Below are positions 36,056 through 44,697 of a DNA stretch of 64,000 bases, piece after piece. The notes beneath the pieces were generated by a model. It did not search any database. It saw nothing but the letters and a program-made list of their open reading frames with translations, and was not told the origin of the DNA. The position numbers were made by a program, and so were the translations under genes. Source of the DNA: Paracoccus sp. R12_2 (GTDB lineage Bacteria > Pseudomonadota > Alphaproteobacteria > Rhodobacterales > Rhodobacteraceae); the NCBI RefSeq assembly GCF_017744015.1, contig NZ_JAGHRA010000006.1, positions 62,001-126,000 on the forward strand, in the 5' to 3' direction. The first letter of the stretch is position 1, and every line of letters starts with the position of its first letter.

Positions 36056-37225
36056 TCAAGCCGTGCCGAGCTGGCCGCAAAGCCGCTGATGTTCCGCGAT
36101 GGCGTAGCGGTCGGTCATGCCGGCCACATAGTCCAGCACGATCCGCGCCCGATGCGTCATGTCGGGCGCCGATCCCGCCATCGTGGCCCAGTGATCGGGC
36201 ATCTGCGCCGGATCGTCCAGAAACAGCGGGAACAGATCGTTCAGCATCGCCGTCACGCTGGTGCGTTCGACGACCACCGAGGGGGCGCGGTACATGCGCG
36301 TGAACAGGAAGGACTTGATCGCCTTGATGTTCTGGTAAAGCGGTTTCGAGAACCGGATGATCGGCCCGTCCATGTCGCGGATTTCCTGCGCGGATTGCGG
36401 CTGCAGGCCGGTCAGGCGGTTCTGCGCCACCGCGATCACATCTTCGACCATCACGCCAAACACACGCCGCAGCGCCTCGTGCCGACGCCGCATGCGGTCA
36501 AGGCCCGGGTGAAGCTGGTCGACTTCGGCGAAGGCCGGGCCGATCACCGGCAGTTCGGCCAGCTCGTCCTCGGTGAACAGCTGCGCCCGCAGCCCGTCAT
36601 GCAGGTCGTGATGGTTATAGGCCACGTCGTCCGCAACCGCCGCCACCTGTGCCTCGGCGCTGGCATTGGTCGTCAGTTCCAGATCCCATTCGGCGTTCAC
36701 CTCGGCCAGCGCATAGGGCAGATCGCCGGTAACCGGACCGTTATGCTTCGCGATCCCCTCAAGTGCCTCCCATGTCAGATTGAGACCGTCGAAATCGGCA
36801 TAATGCCGTTCCAGCCTGGTCACGATCCGCAGGGCCTGCGCGTTGTGATCGAACCCGCCATAAGGCGCCATCAGGGATGCCAGCGCGTCCTCGCCGGTAT
36901 GTCCGAAGGGCGGATGGCCAAGATCATGCGCCAACGCCACCGTCTCGGCCAGATCGGCATTCAGCCCCAGCGCGCCCGCGATGGTTCGCGCCACCTGCGC
37001 CACCTCGATCGTGTGGGTCAGCCGGGTGCGGAAATAGTCGCCGCGATAGGCGTCGCCATCATGTTCGACGAAGACCTGGGTCTTGTGCTTCAGCCGCCGA
37101 AACGCGCTGGAATGGATGATCCGGTCCCGGTCGCGCTGCCAAGGCGAACGGAAGGTGGACATCCGTTCGAGCCACAGGCGGCCCCGGCTGTCCTCGGGCT
37201 GGCAGGCATAGGGGGCGATGTTCAC
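36056..37225 (-). CDS. dgt: Deoxyguanosinetriphosphate triphosphohydrolase-like protein
   Basis: An HD-domain dNTP triphosphohydrolase of about 389 residues. Metal ligands are in FRTRLTHTIEVAQVAR, in the AHDLGHPPFGHTGE motif and in the aspartate of VAAVADDVAYNHHDL. RDRDRIIHSSAFRRLKHKTQ is the family start. The GTG at 37225 (NIAPYACQPEDSRGR) was preferred to the ATG at 37279, which would add 18 unconserved residues and leave only about 20 bases before the divergent erpA gene. Confidence 0.9.
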   Translation of the reverse strand: MNIAPYACQPEDSRGRLWLERMSTFRSPWQRDRDRIIHSSAFRRLKHKTQVFVEHDGDAYRGDYFRTRLTHTIEVAQVARTIAGALGLNADLAETVALAHDLGHPPFGHTGEDALASLMAPYGGFDHNAQALRIVTRLERHYADFDGLNLTWEALEGIAKHNGPVTGDLPYALAEVNAEWDLELTTNASAEAQVAAVADDVAYNHHDLHDGLRAQLFTEDELAELPVIGPAFAEVDQLHPGLDRMRRRHEALRRVFGVMVEDVIAVAQNRLTGLQPQSAQEIRDMDGPIIRFSKPLYQNIKAIKSFLFTRMYRAPSVVVERTSVTAMLNDLFPLFLDDPAQMPDHWATMAGSAPDMTHRARIVLDYVAGMTDRYAIAEHQRLCGQLGTA

Positions 37226-37300
37226 GGATGCGGGCCTTCCTTGCGAGAGATGCGGGGAAACCCTATATTCTGCACCCAAGGACGAAAACGGGAACGCCCC

Positions 37301-37624
37301 ATGAACCTGCCTCCGAAAGTCACCGAACGCGCCTTTGCCCGCCTGGCCGAGATCAATGACGGCAGCGAGATCCGCCCCTTGCGGGTCGCGGTCGCCGGGG
37401 GCGGATGTTCCGGTTTCCAGTATGATATCCGCCTTGACCGGGCCGAGGACGATGATCTTGTGCTGGAAAGTGCGGGTCAGCGCGTCGTGGTCGATCCGGT
37501 ATCGCTGCCCTATCTGGCCGGTGCCGTCATCGATTTCGAGGACGAGCTGATCGGCGCACGCTTCGTGATCGAGAATCCGAATGCCACCTCAAGCTGTGGC
37601 TGTGGCACGTCCTTTTCGATGTGA
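37301..37624 (+). CDS. erpA: Iron-sulfur cluster insertion protein ErpA
   Basis: An A-type Fe-S carrier of 107 residues. The three cluster-binding cysteines are Cys36 in GGGCSGFQY and the pair in SSCGCGTSFSM at the C terminus. It hands clusters to target apoproteins. It is divergent from the dGTPase gene, and the short shared region probably holds both promoters. Confidence 0.92.
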   Translation: MNLPPKVTERAFARLAEINDGSEIRPLRVAVAGGGCSGFQYDIRLDRAEDDDLVLESAGQRVVVDPVSLPYLAGAVIDFEDELIGARFVIENPNATSSCGCGTSFSM

Positions 37625-37625
37625 C

Positions 37626-38222
37626 CTAGTCGCAGAGGCGCGAGCGAAGTTCGAGTTCCTGTTCCAGATAGCGTAACGGCGGATGGTCCGGCGCATTCGG
37701 GCCGCCCAGAAGTCGCGCGATTCGCGCGGCTTCTTCCCATTCCATGACCGTGCTATCCAATGTCGCGATCTGGCACTGGTCCTGCGGGCGCGCCTCGGCC
37801 AGTTTCACGGTGCCGTCGCTGTGGATCAGCGTGACCAGATAGCCGCTGCGCCGACCGATTCCGATGATGCGGAATTCCAGAGGCGACGTGGTTTCGGTCC
37901 ATTCGGTTTCAGGGCCGAACAGCGTCTCCTGATCCTGCCATTCGGTGCCGTGCGCAAAGCGCAGGTCATATTCGCCGGGCGGGACAAGAATGCGAAACAG
38001 ATCCCCGCCGTGGATATAGCCCGCCATCACCCGTTGATCCTGATCCGGTTCGACCAGAAATACGACATAATCCCGTCCGGGCGGCGTTCGGATATGCAGG
38101 GGAAATGTCGCGGGCAGTCCGCTTCGGTTCCACATCAGCCCCGCACGCGGCCGATCCGATGCCGGCGCGACGGTAGCGGGCAGGATCAGGCTCAGGATCA
38201 GGGCAAGCAGGCGACAGGACAT
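37626..38222 (-). CDS. Secreted hypothetical protein
   Basis: A 198-residue protein with a signal peptide (MSCRLLALILSLILPATVAP). The mature part is rich in beta-type sequence, including PPGRDYVVFLVEP and VPPGEYDLRFAHG. No family is recognised with confidence. ATG 38222 places the signal peptide at the N terminus; the frame is open 13 codons further. It ends one base after the convergent erpA stop. Confidence 0.6.
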   Translation of the reverse strand: MSCRLLALILSLILPATVAPASDRPRAGLMWNRSGLPATFPLHIRTPPGRDYVVFLVEPDQDQRVMAGYIHGGDLFRILVPPGEYDLRFAHGTEWQDQETLFGPETEWTETTSPLEFRIIGIGRRSGYLVTLIHSDGTVKLAEARPQDQCQIATLDSTVMEWEEAARIARLLGGPNAPDHPPLRYLEQELELRSRLCD

Positions 38223-38289
38223 CCTTTCATCACTGTGCCACGGCTTGGCGCAGGTTGCCAATCACGGTGCCGCTGATAAAGATGCCGCC

Positions 38290-39075
38290 ATGAAGATCGC
38301 AAGTTTCAACATCAATGGCGTCAAGGCGCGGATCGGGGCGCTGACCGACTGGCTGGCCGGCGCAGATGCCGATGTCGTGGTCCTGCAGGAAATCAAATCC
38401 GTGGACGAGGGCTTTCCGCGCGACCATTTCGGCGATCTGGGCTGGAATGTCGAAACCCACGGCCAGAAAGGCTTCAACGGGGTCGCGATCCTGTCGAAGC
38501 TGCCGCTGGAGGACGTGACGCGTGGTCTGCCTGGTGACGAGACGGACGATCAGGCCCGCTATATCGAGGCGACCGTGGTCGGTGATCGCGCGGTTCGTAT
38601 TGCGGGATCGTATCTGCCCAACGGCAATCCGGCGCCCGGCCCGAAATACGACTACAAGCTGGCCTGGATGGAACGTCTGCGGGTCCATGCGGCGTCGCTG
38701 CTGGCCAGCGAGATGCCGGTCGTGATGCTGGGCGACTATAACGTGATCCCAGAGCCCCGCGACGCTGCGAAACCCGAGAAATGGACCGAAGACGCGTTGT
38801 TTCTGCCCGAAAGCCGTGCGGCGTTGCGGTCGATCCTGTGGCAGGGCTGGACCGACGCGGTGCGCATCCGCGATCCCTGGGCCGGGCGCGGCCCGTTCAC
38901 ATTCTGGGATTACCAGGGCGGTGCCTGGAACCGCGATGACGGCATCCGGATCGATCACCTGCTGCTGTCGCCGCAGGCCGCCGATCTGATGGTCGAGACA
39001 GGCGTGGATCGCGAGGCGCGGGCAGGCGAGAAACCCAGCGATCACGTTCCGGTCTGGGTGCGGCTGGCCGCCTAG
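38290..39075 (+). CDS. xth: Exodeoxyribonuclease III
   Basis: An AP endonuclease and 3'-5' exonuclease of 261 residues in base-excision repair. Active-site motifs are MKIASFNINGVKAR, LQEIKSVD (metal-binding Glu), GSYLPNGNP, LGDYNVIP and the C-terminal IRIDHLLLSPQA and KPSDHVPVWV with the catalytic Asp-His pair. ATG 38290 gives the exact family N terminus; the frame's earlier ATG does not. Confidence 0.95.
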   Translation: MKIASFNINGVKARIGALTDWLAGADADVVVLQEIKSVDEGFPRDHFGDLGWNVETHGQKGFNGVAILSKLPLEDVTRGLPGDETDDQARYIEATVVGDRAVRIAGSYLPNGNPAPGPKYDYKLAWMERLRVHAASLLASEMPVVMLGDYNVIPEPRDAAKPEKWTEDALFLPESRAALRSILWQGWTDAVRIRDPWAGRGPFTFWDYQGGAWNRDDGIRIDHLLLSPQAADLMVETGVDREARAGEKPSDHVPVWVRLAA

Positions 39076-39152
39076 GCGACTTCACCGGGACGTGAATCGC
39101 CGTGTGGGTCCGGCGTCTCGACGCGGGCGGCCGCATCTGGAAGATGAGTGGC

Positions 39153-39488
39153 ATGAAGAACCTGTCCGCGGCGATATTGTCACTGCTTGTCCTGGCGCTG
39201 CTGCCATGGGGCGCGTTCGGCCACGCCTATCCGGCGCGTGCGACCGATATGGCACAGATGGCCGTGGAGGAACGCGCCGCGCAGACCACCGTTGCCGAGG
39301 CGACGCCGCAACGCCGCTGTCACGGTCCGGCCTTGCCGGGCTATCCATGCCAGCACGATCACGCAGTCCCACCTGCGGGGATCGATGTGCCGACAGGTGG
39401 GCAGGCAAGCCTTTCCTGGCCGGGCGGAACCCCGGCCTTGCAGGGGATCGAGCCGCCGGGCCTGCTGGACCCGCCGCGCAAGGGCTGA
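39153..39488 (+). CDS. Small secreted hypothetical protein
   Basis: A 111-residue protein with a signal peptide (MKNLSAAILSLLVLALLPWG, then AFGHAYPARA). The mature part is proline- and glycine-rich with a short Cys-His cluster (RRCHGPALPGYPCQHDH) that might bind a metal. No family is recognised. GGAAG upstream fits ATG 39153 better than ATG 39144. It lies between xth and an L,D-transpeptidase gene. Confidence 0.5.
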   Translation: MKNLSAAILSLLVLALLPWGAFGHAYPARATDMAQMAVEERAAQTTVAEATPQRRCHGPALPGYPCQHDHAVPPAGIDVPTGGQASLSWPGGTPALQGIEPPGLLDPPRKG

Positions 39489-39547
39489 CCCATTCTCGTC
39501 GCGCCCGCGGGGCGCATGTCAGTTCAGACTGTATTCAAGGATATATC

Positions 39548-40237
39548 ATGAAACGCCGCATTTTTCTGACGGGCGGTTCGGCCGCCATTCTGGCCGCCTG
39601 CGCCAAGTCCGAGCCCAAGCCCGTTGCCACGCTGCCATCTCCGGCGATGCAGATGCTGCCGTCACGTTATGGCGCCATCGATGACGAACCGTTCCCGATC
39701 CCGGCCGTCCCGCAGGGCGTGGTTCCGCCCGATCTGTGGCGGCAAGAGGTCAAGAACCCGTATCCCGACCAGTCGCCCGGTACCGTCGTCGTCGATCCCG
39801 ATCGCGCGTTGCTGCACCTGATCCAGGAAGATGGCATGGCGCTGCGCTATGGTGTGGGGGTGGGTGCTGCCGGTTTTGCCTGGAACGGCGCGGCACGCAT
39901 GCAGTTCAAGCGCAAATGGCCCCGCTGGACCCCACCGGACGAGATGGTGGCCCGGCGTCCCGATCTGGAACCCTATTCGATCGCCAATGGCGGCATGGAT
40001 GGCGGTCCGGACAATCCGCTTGGGTCGCGCGCGCTGTATCTGTTCCAGAACGGCAAGGACACGTTGTATCGCATCCATGGCGGGTGCGAGCCGCAATACC
40101 TGGGCCAGGCGGTGTCGTCGGGCTGTATCCGGCTGCTGGATCAGGACGCCATCGACATCTATGAACGCGTCCCGCACGGCGCGGCGGTGGTCGTGCTGCC
40201 CTCGGTCTGGAAAGAGGGTGCGCGCGGGATCTATTGA
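39548..40237 (+). CDS. L,D-transpeptidase (YkuD family)
   Basis: A 229-residue exported enzyme that cross-links peptidoglycan or attaches proteins to it. The N terminus (MKRRIFLTGGSAAILAACAK) looks like a Tat-type and lipobox signal. The YkuD domain has HGGCEPQYLGQAVSSGCIRL with the catalytic Cys in SSGCIR. It lies 60 bases after the small secreted protein gene. The window also encodes an LdtR regulator, but 7 kb away. Confidence 0.9.
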   Translation: MKRRIFLTGGSAAILAACAKSEPKPVATLPSPAMQMLPSRYGAIDDEPFPIPAVPQGVVPPDLWRQEVKNPYPDQSPGTVVVDPDRALLHLIQEDGMALRYGVGVGAAGFAWNGAARMQFKRKWPRWTPPDEMVARRPDLEPYSIANGGMDGGPDNPLGSRALYLFQNGKDTLYRIHGGCEPQYLGQAVSSGCIRLLDQDAIDIYERVPHGAAVVVLPSVWKEGARGIY

Positions 40238-40253
40238 TCCCGGTCCTGTCAGG

Positions 40254-41141
40254 TCACAACACCAGAATGCCGGAATGCTTTGCCTTGTGTTCCGGCTCGA
40301 CATGGATGGTGATGCGCGCGTCGGTCAGGCGCGCGCGCAACGACTGTTCGATCCGGTCGCAGATGTCATGCGCCTCATCGACCGTGGTCTGACCGTCGAT
40401 TACAAGGTGAAAGTCGATGAAGGTCACGGTGCCGGCGTGACGGGTGCGCAGGTCATGCGCCTCGATCGCGCCGGTGGCCTTGTCCGAGATGATCGCCCGG
40501 ATATCGGCCAGGGTGTCGTCGGACACAGCCTCGTCCATCAATCCGCTGAGCGAGGACGCGGTGACCTTCCATCCTGACCAGAGGATGTTCAGCCCTACCA
40601 GCCCCGCAAGCAGCGGGTCCAGCACGGTCCAGCCCGTGGCCACGGCCAGAAGAACGCCCGACAGCACGCCGACGGACGAAATCACATCGGACAGCAGATG
40701 CTTGCCGTCCGCGACAAGCGCAGGCGATTCGAGGCGACGCCCCTGCCTGATCAGCACCCAGCACCAGATCGCGTTCAGCACGCCCGCCGCGGCGTTGACC
40801 GCGATCCCGGCGAACGGCGCGTTCAGCGCGGGCGGATGCGTCAGTCCCAGCCACGCCTCTCGCATGATCAGCAGGGCCGCGACGATGATCATCACGCCTT
40901 CCAGAACGGCGCTGAAGAATTCCGCCTTGTGATGGCCGTAGGGATGATCCGAATCCGCCGGGCGCGCGGCGACGCGAATGGCGATCAGCGCGGCGATCGC
41001 CGTGGCGACGTTGACGGTGCTTTCCAGCGCATCCGACAGCAGTGCGACCGATCCGGTCATCACCCATGCCAACAGCTTCAGCCCCAGAACGGCGATGCCG
41101 ACGACGATGCTTCCGGCGGCGATCTTTAGCGTGTTGGACAT
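40254..41141 (-). CDS. Cation diffusion facilitator family metal exporter
   Basis: A 295-residue inner-membrane antiporter for zinc or related divalent metals. Six helices precede a cytoplasmic metal-binding domain. Site A residues are in LLSDALESTVN (TM2) and in LVADGKHLLSDVISSVGVLSG (TM5). AARPADSDHPYGHHKAEFFS is the conserved loop, with the His-Asp pair. It converges with the L,D-transpeptidase gene. Confidence 0.92.
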   Translation of the reverse strand: MSNTLKIAAGSIVVGIAVLGLKLLAWVMTGSVALLSDALESTVNVATAIAALIAIRVAARPADSDHPYGHHKAEFFSAVLEGVMIIVAALLIMREAWLGLTHPPALNAPFAGIAVNAAAGVLNAIWCWVLIRQGRRLESPALVADGKHLLSDVISSVGVLSGVLLAVATGWTVLDPLLAGLVGLNILWSGWKVTASSLSGLMDEAVSDDTLADIRAIISDKATGAIEAHDLRTRHAGTVTFIDFHLVIDGQTTVDEAHDICDRIEQSLRARLTDARITIHVEPEHKAKHSGILVL

Positions 41142-41242
41142 CGCATATCCCGTGATCTGGACCCGTGCCCTGCGGCGGCCGGCCGCAAGTGCCAGATCAC
41201 CCGGTTGATCGCAACCCTAGTCGCGACGCAGGCCGACCGCGA

Positions 41243-41581
41243 TCAATCCCTGTCGTCGGGCTCTTCGTTGTCGTCGCCGAAGCGGGCGTCGTCGTCGTAT
41301 TCGTCCTCGCCCTCGTTCACATACTTGGAACTGAGCTTGATCGAATGATTGTCGTGGATCGGATCCATGACGACATCGGACGGGATCTCACCGGCCAGCC
41401 ACTCGCGCAGTTCGTCGCGAACCTCGGATGGTTCCTGCCCGGTGACCTCGGCCAGATAGGCGACGAAGGCGCGTTGTTCACCGTCGATCTCGTCCAGCTC
41501 TGCCTCTTCGACCTCGGGCCACTTGTCCTGAATCGCCTCATAGAAGGCCGGCCAGTTTTCCTGAACATGGTGCCATTTCAT
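41243..41581 (-). CDS. CsbD-like stress protein with acidic tail
   Basis: A 112-residue protein. The first 45 residues (WHHVQENWPAFYEAIQDKWP then ELDEIDGEQRAFVAYL) fit the CsbD-like helical fold, a general-stress family of unknown function. The rest ends in an acidic, probably disordered tail rich in Asp and Glu. Its ATG is immediately after the stop of the entericidin-like gene, so it is the third gene of that operon. Confidence 0.72.
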   Translation of the reverse strand: MKWHHVQENWPAFYEAIQDKWPEVEEAELDEIDGEQRAFVAYLAEVTGQEPSEVRDELREWLAGEIPSDVVMDPIHDNHSIKLSSKYVNEGEDEYDDDARFGDDNEEPDDRD

Positions 41582-41710
41582 CTAGTAACTCCTCGGCAGG
41601 CTTTGCTGGAACCAGCGGGCAGAGCCGGTGATATCCTCGCCAACACCGGCGACCGTATTGCATCCCGCCAGCAACGCGCAGGCCAGGATTATTGTTGCGA
41701 CTGCTCTCAT
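41582..41710 (-). CDS. Entericidin EcnA/B-type small lipoprotein
   Basis: A 42-residue lipoprotein: MRAVATIILACALLAGCNTV with lipobox LAGC, then AGVGEDITGSA, the entericidin signature. Entericidins are small envelope lipoproteins linked to stationary-phase lysis in enteric bacteria; in alphaproteobacteria their role is unclear. GGAGG lies seven bases before the ATG. The start overlaps the stop of the upstream binding-protein gene and the stop abuts the CsbD-like start. Confidence 0.85.
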   Translation of the reverse strand: MRAVATIILACALLAGCNTVAGVGEDITGSARWFQQSLPRSY

Positions 41711-43566
41711 TTTTTTGCCTCCTGCCACCAGACCTCGGGAAGGAACCCGGGCCAGTCGCCGTAAAGGGGTGTCTTTTCAGGATAATGCAGGTCGGCGGAA
41801 TGGGCCAGACGCGAGATCGGCGAGAAGCTGACGGGGATCACATATCTGCCGGCCGTCAGGACACGATCCAGTGCGCGCACGGCGGATGTGAACTCGTCCT
41901 TGGTCGTCGCTTCCAGCATCGCGCCGATCATCGCTTCGGTCGCCGGGCTGTTCATGCCCATCCAGTTGCGGCTGCCGGGCAGGGTGACGCCGTCATGGCC
42001 CCAATACAACAGCTGTTCATTGCCCGGCGACAGCGACAGCGCGCGTTCATACCACGTCATGTCGAAATCGTAGTTGTTGGTCCGCTGCACGAACTGCGCG
42101 GAATCAAGCAGCGTCACCCGGGGCGTGATGCCAAGATTGCCAAGGGCCTGCAGGAAGATGTCGACGATCTGCTGGGTTTCCGATGCGGATCGCATCGCGC
42201 TGCCGGACTGGTTCAGCAGGATTTCGAAACTGAACGGACGGCCGTCGGCATTCTTCATCGTGCCGTTCTGAACGGTCCAGCCTGCCTCTTCCATCAGCTT
42301 CAGCGCACGGCGCAGCGCGCCGCGGTCCAGGATCCGTTCGCTGCCTTCGGGAAAGCTGTAACCTTCGATCGCATCGGGCGGCAGCTTGTCCGCGAAGGGT
42401 TTCAGCAATTCAAGGACGCGGCCCTCGGCTGGTCCCGGCTGCATCGCCAGCACCGAGTTCGAGAAATACGAGGTAATCCGCGGATCGGCGCCGCCATTCA
42501 GCGTGTTGTTGATGAACTGGAAATTGAACGCCTCGATCATTGCCTGCCGCACGCGCCAATCGGCGAAGATCGGATCGCGGGTATTCATGACCAGACCCAT
42601 GATACCCGAAGGCCGTTCGTTCGGGATTTCCGACTTGACCACGCGGCCTTCCGTCATCAGCGGAAAATCGTATTCGTTCTGCCAACGCTGCGGCGACAAT
42701 TCACGCCAGATGTTCACGTCGCCGGCCTTGAATGCCTCGAACATGGCGCTGGCATCGCCGAAATAATCATACCGGATCTCGTCGAAATTGTTCAGGCCGC
42801 GATTGATCGGCAGATCCTTGCCCCAGTAATCGGGATTCAGCCGAAAGCTGATCGACCGGCCCGGATCGACCTTGTCGATCACATAGGCACCCGAGCCGAT
42901 CGGCGGTTCCAGACCGGAGTCCGCAAAGTTCTGGTCCTGCCACTGGGACTTTTTCAGGATCGGCCGCATCCCCATCAGCATGGCCAGTTCGCGGTCGCTT
43001 TCCTTGAAGGTGAACCGGATGCTGCGGTCGCCGGTCTTCTGCATCTTTGCGACCTTCGCCCACGCGCCCAGATATCGCGGATGACCGACCGTCCCCAGCG
43101 TCTTGTAGGACCACATCACGTCTTCGACAGTCACGGGCGAGCCATCCGAGAATTCGGCCTCGGGGCGCAGGGTGAATTCGACCCATGTCCGGTCGTGATC
43201 CGTTTCGACCGACTCGGCCAGCAGCCCATACAGCGTGAACGGCTCGTCGATCGACCGCATCATCAGTGTCTCGGCGACATGCACGCCGACGCCCCAGGCG
43301 GCATTTCCCTTCAGCACCCAGGGTTTCAGGGAATCGAAGCTGCCCGGTTCGGCCAGACGAATCGTCCCGCCTTTCGGGGCGTCCGGATTCGCATAGGGAA
43401 GGCTGGAAAAGCCTTTCTCCAGTGCAGGTTCTCCATACATTGCAATGCCATGGGTCGGCTCGGCGGGACTTGCCAGCGGCATTGCTGCAACACCGGTTGT
43501 CGCCAGAACCAATATCGTGAACCCGCGTCTGATCGCGCATTTGTTAAGGTTTTTGAAGATTCGCAT
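41707..43566 (-). CDS. Family 5 extracellular solute-binding protein, YejA-like
   Basis: A periplasmic binding protein of about 619 residues for peptides. It has a signal peptide, then GIAMYGEPALEKGFSSLPYA and NPDAPKGGTIRLA, the start seen in YejA-type proteins that bind microcin C or peptides. The body contains FTLRPEAEFSDGSPVT. No permease or ATPase genes adjoin it, so it is an orphan receptor or uses a distant transporter. ATG 43566 is favoured over 43584 because AGGCAGG precedes it. Confidence 0.85.
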   Translation of the reverse strand: MRIFKNLNKCAIRRGFTILVLATTGVAAMPLASPAEPTHGIAMYGEPALEKGFSSLPYANPDAPKGGTIRLAEPGSFDSLKPWVLKGNAAWGVGVHVAETLMMRSIDEPFTLYGLLAESVETDHDRTWVEFTLRPEAEFSDGSPVTVEDVMWSYKTLGTVGHPRYLGAWAKVAKMQKTGDRSIRFTFKESDRELAMLMGMRPILKKSQWQDQNFADSGLEPPIGSGAYVIDKVDPGRSISFRLNPDYWGKDLPINRGLNNFDEIRYDYFGDASAMFEAFKAGDVNIWRELSPQRWQNEYDFPLMTEGRVVKSEIPNERPSGIMGLVMNTRDPIFADWRVRQAMIEAFNFQFINNTLNGGADPRITSYFSNSVLAMQPGPAEGRVLELLKPFADKLPPDAIEGYSFPEGSERILDRGALRRALKLMEEAGWTVQNGTMKNADGRPFSFEILLNQSGSAMRSASETQQIVDIFLQALGNLGITPRVTLLDSAQFVQRTNNYDFDMTWYERALSLSPGNEQLLYWGHDGVTLPGSRNWMGMNSPATEAMIGAMLEATTKDEFTSAVRALDRVLTAGRYVIPVSFSPISRLAHSADLHYPEKTPLYGDWPGFLPEVWWQEAKK

Positions 43567-43650
43567 CGCCGCCTGCCTCGTCATTCTTTGTTTGCCCGCG
43601 ATTTCAACAGGCTCGGTCCAGAGGCGTCAATGGCAGGACGAACTTCACTG

Positions 43651-43679
43651 TTGGACTCGGGCGGGGAGTCGCGTATAAA
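43651..43679 (+). promoter_or_regulatory. Sigma-70-type promoter of the candidate small RNA
   Basis: TTGGAC (43651-43656) and TATAAA (43674-43679) are separated by exactly 17 bases, close to the vegetative consensus and unusual in such GC-rich DNA. The expected start point is about 43686. No coding sequence follows on the plus strand before a strong terminator. Confidence 0.65.
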
Positions 43680-43685
43680 TAACTC

Positions 43686-43760
43686 ACTGCTCGATAGGTT
43701 TCTTGCCTGTATGAAACCTGCCTCATGACTTGCGCCCGCCTTGTGCGGGCGCTTTTTTTT
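43686..43760 (+). ncRNA. Candidate trans-acting small RNA of about 75 nucleotides
   Basis: The gap 43567-43914 between two divergent genes holds a complete small transcription unit. After the promoter there is a first hairpin (AGGTTTC 43696-43702 with GAAACCT 43713-43719, ten-base loop), a short single-stranded stretch, and a terminator hairpin with eight Ts. The layout is that of an Hfq-type small RNA. I do not recognise it as a named family. The remaining part to bdhA (43761-43914) has a small dyad, CATGGC/GCCATG at 43771-43783, and no gene. Confidence 0.6.
43732..43760 (+). terminator. Intrinsic terminator of the candidate small RNA
   Basis: GCGCCCGC (43732-43739) pairs perfectly with GCGGGCGC (43745-43752) around a CTTGT loop, followed by eight consecutive Ts (43753-43760). 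This is the most canonical terminator in the window. Confidence 0.88.
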
Positions 43761-43914
43761 GCGCGCAGCGCATGGCAGCCATGAGGGAACGAGGCAGGAT
43801 GCCCGACGTTGTCATCGCGGCCGCTGCGATGCGGCGAATGCGCGGTTTTCCGGCTGCGCCGCCCCTGAGGGACAGCTAAGCTGCCGGCGAACGCGAAACT
43901 GATCGGGGAAACCA

Positions 43915-44697
43915 ATGTTCGAGAAATTTCTGACAGGCAAGACGGCGGTGGTGACGGGATCGAATTCCGGAATCGGACTGGGCGTCGCACATCAGCTTGC
44001 AAATGCGGGCGCCGATCTGGTGCTGAACAGCTTTACCGACAATGACGAAGACCACGCCCTTGCCGAGGAAATGGCGCGTCAGCACGGCGTGAAGGTTCGC
44101 TATATCAAGGCCGACATGTCCAAGGGCGACGAATGCCGGGCGCTGGTCGAACAGGCCGGCCAGTGCGATATTCTGGTCAACAACGCGGGGATCCAGCATG
44201 TCGCCCCGATCCCGGATTTTCCGGTCGAGAAATGGGATGCGATCATCGCGATCAACATGTCGTCGTCATTCCACACCACCGCCGCTGCCTTGCCGATGAT
44301 GCGCAAGGCGGGCTGGGGCAGGGTGGTGAACATCGCCTCGGCCCACGGTCTGACCGCAAGCCCGTTCAAGTCCGCCTATGTCGCCGCCAAGCACGGGGTC
44401 GTCGGACTGACCAAGGTTACGGCACTGGAAACCGCGCAGGAAAAGATCACCTGCAACGCCATCTGTCCGGGCTATGTGCTGACCCCGCTGGTCGAAAAGC
44501 AGATCCCCGACACGATGAAGGAATACAACATGAGCCGCGAGGACGTGGTGAAGAACGTCCTGTTGACGCGACAGCCCTCGAAGGAATTCGCAACCGTGGA
44601 AGAGATCGGCGACACGGCGGTGTTCCTTTGCAGTGATGCGGCTGCGCAGATCACCGGCACGACGATCAGCGTCGATGGCGGATGGACGGCGCTGTGA
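43915..44697 (+). CDS. bdhA: 3-Hydroxybutyrate dehydrogenase
   Basis: An NAD-dependent short-chain dehydrogenase of 260 residues that oxidises 3-hydroxybutyrate to acetoacetate in polyhydroxybutyrate turnover. It has the TGSNSGIGLGVA dinucleotide motif, NNAGIQHV, catalytic Ser in NIASAHGL and the YVAAKHG motif with Tyr and Lys. KQIPDTMKEYNMSREDVVKN is the region specific to the 3-HB dehydrogenases. A long leader separates it from the small-RNA terminator. Confidence 0.93.
   Translation: MFEKFLTGKTAVVTGSNSGIGLGVAHQLANAGADLVLNSFTDNDEDHALAEEMARQHGVKVRYIKADMSKGDECRALVEQAGQCDILVNNAGIQHVAPIPDFPVEKWDAIIAINMSSSFHTTAAALPMMRKAGWGRVVNIASAHGLTASPFKSAYVAAKHGVVGLTKVTALETAQEKITCNAICPGYVLTPLVEKQIPDTMKEYNMSREDVVKNVLLTRQPSKEFATVEEIGDTAVFLCSDAAAQITGTTISVDGGWTAL

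Noticed and set aside
43771..43783. CATGGC/GCCATG dyad in the bdhA leader as a regulator site
   Set aside because: Too short to separate from chance in GC-rich DNA without comparative data.
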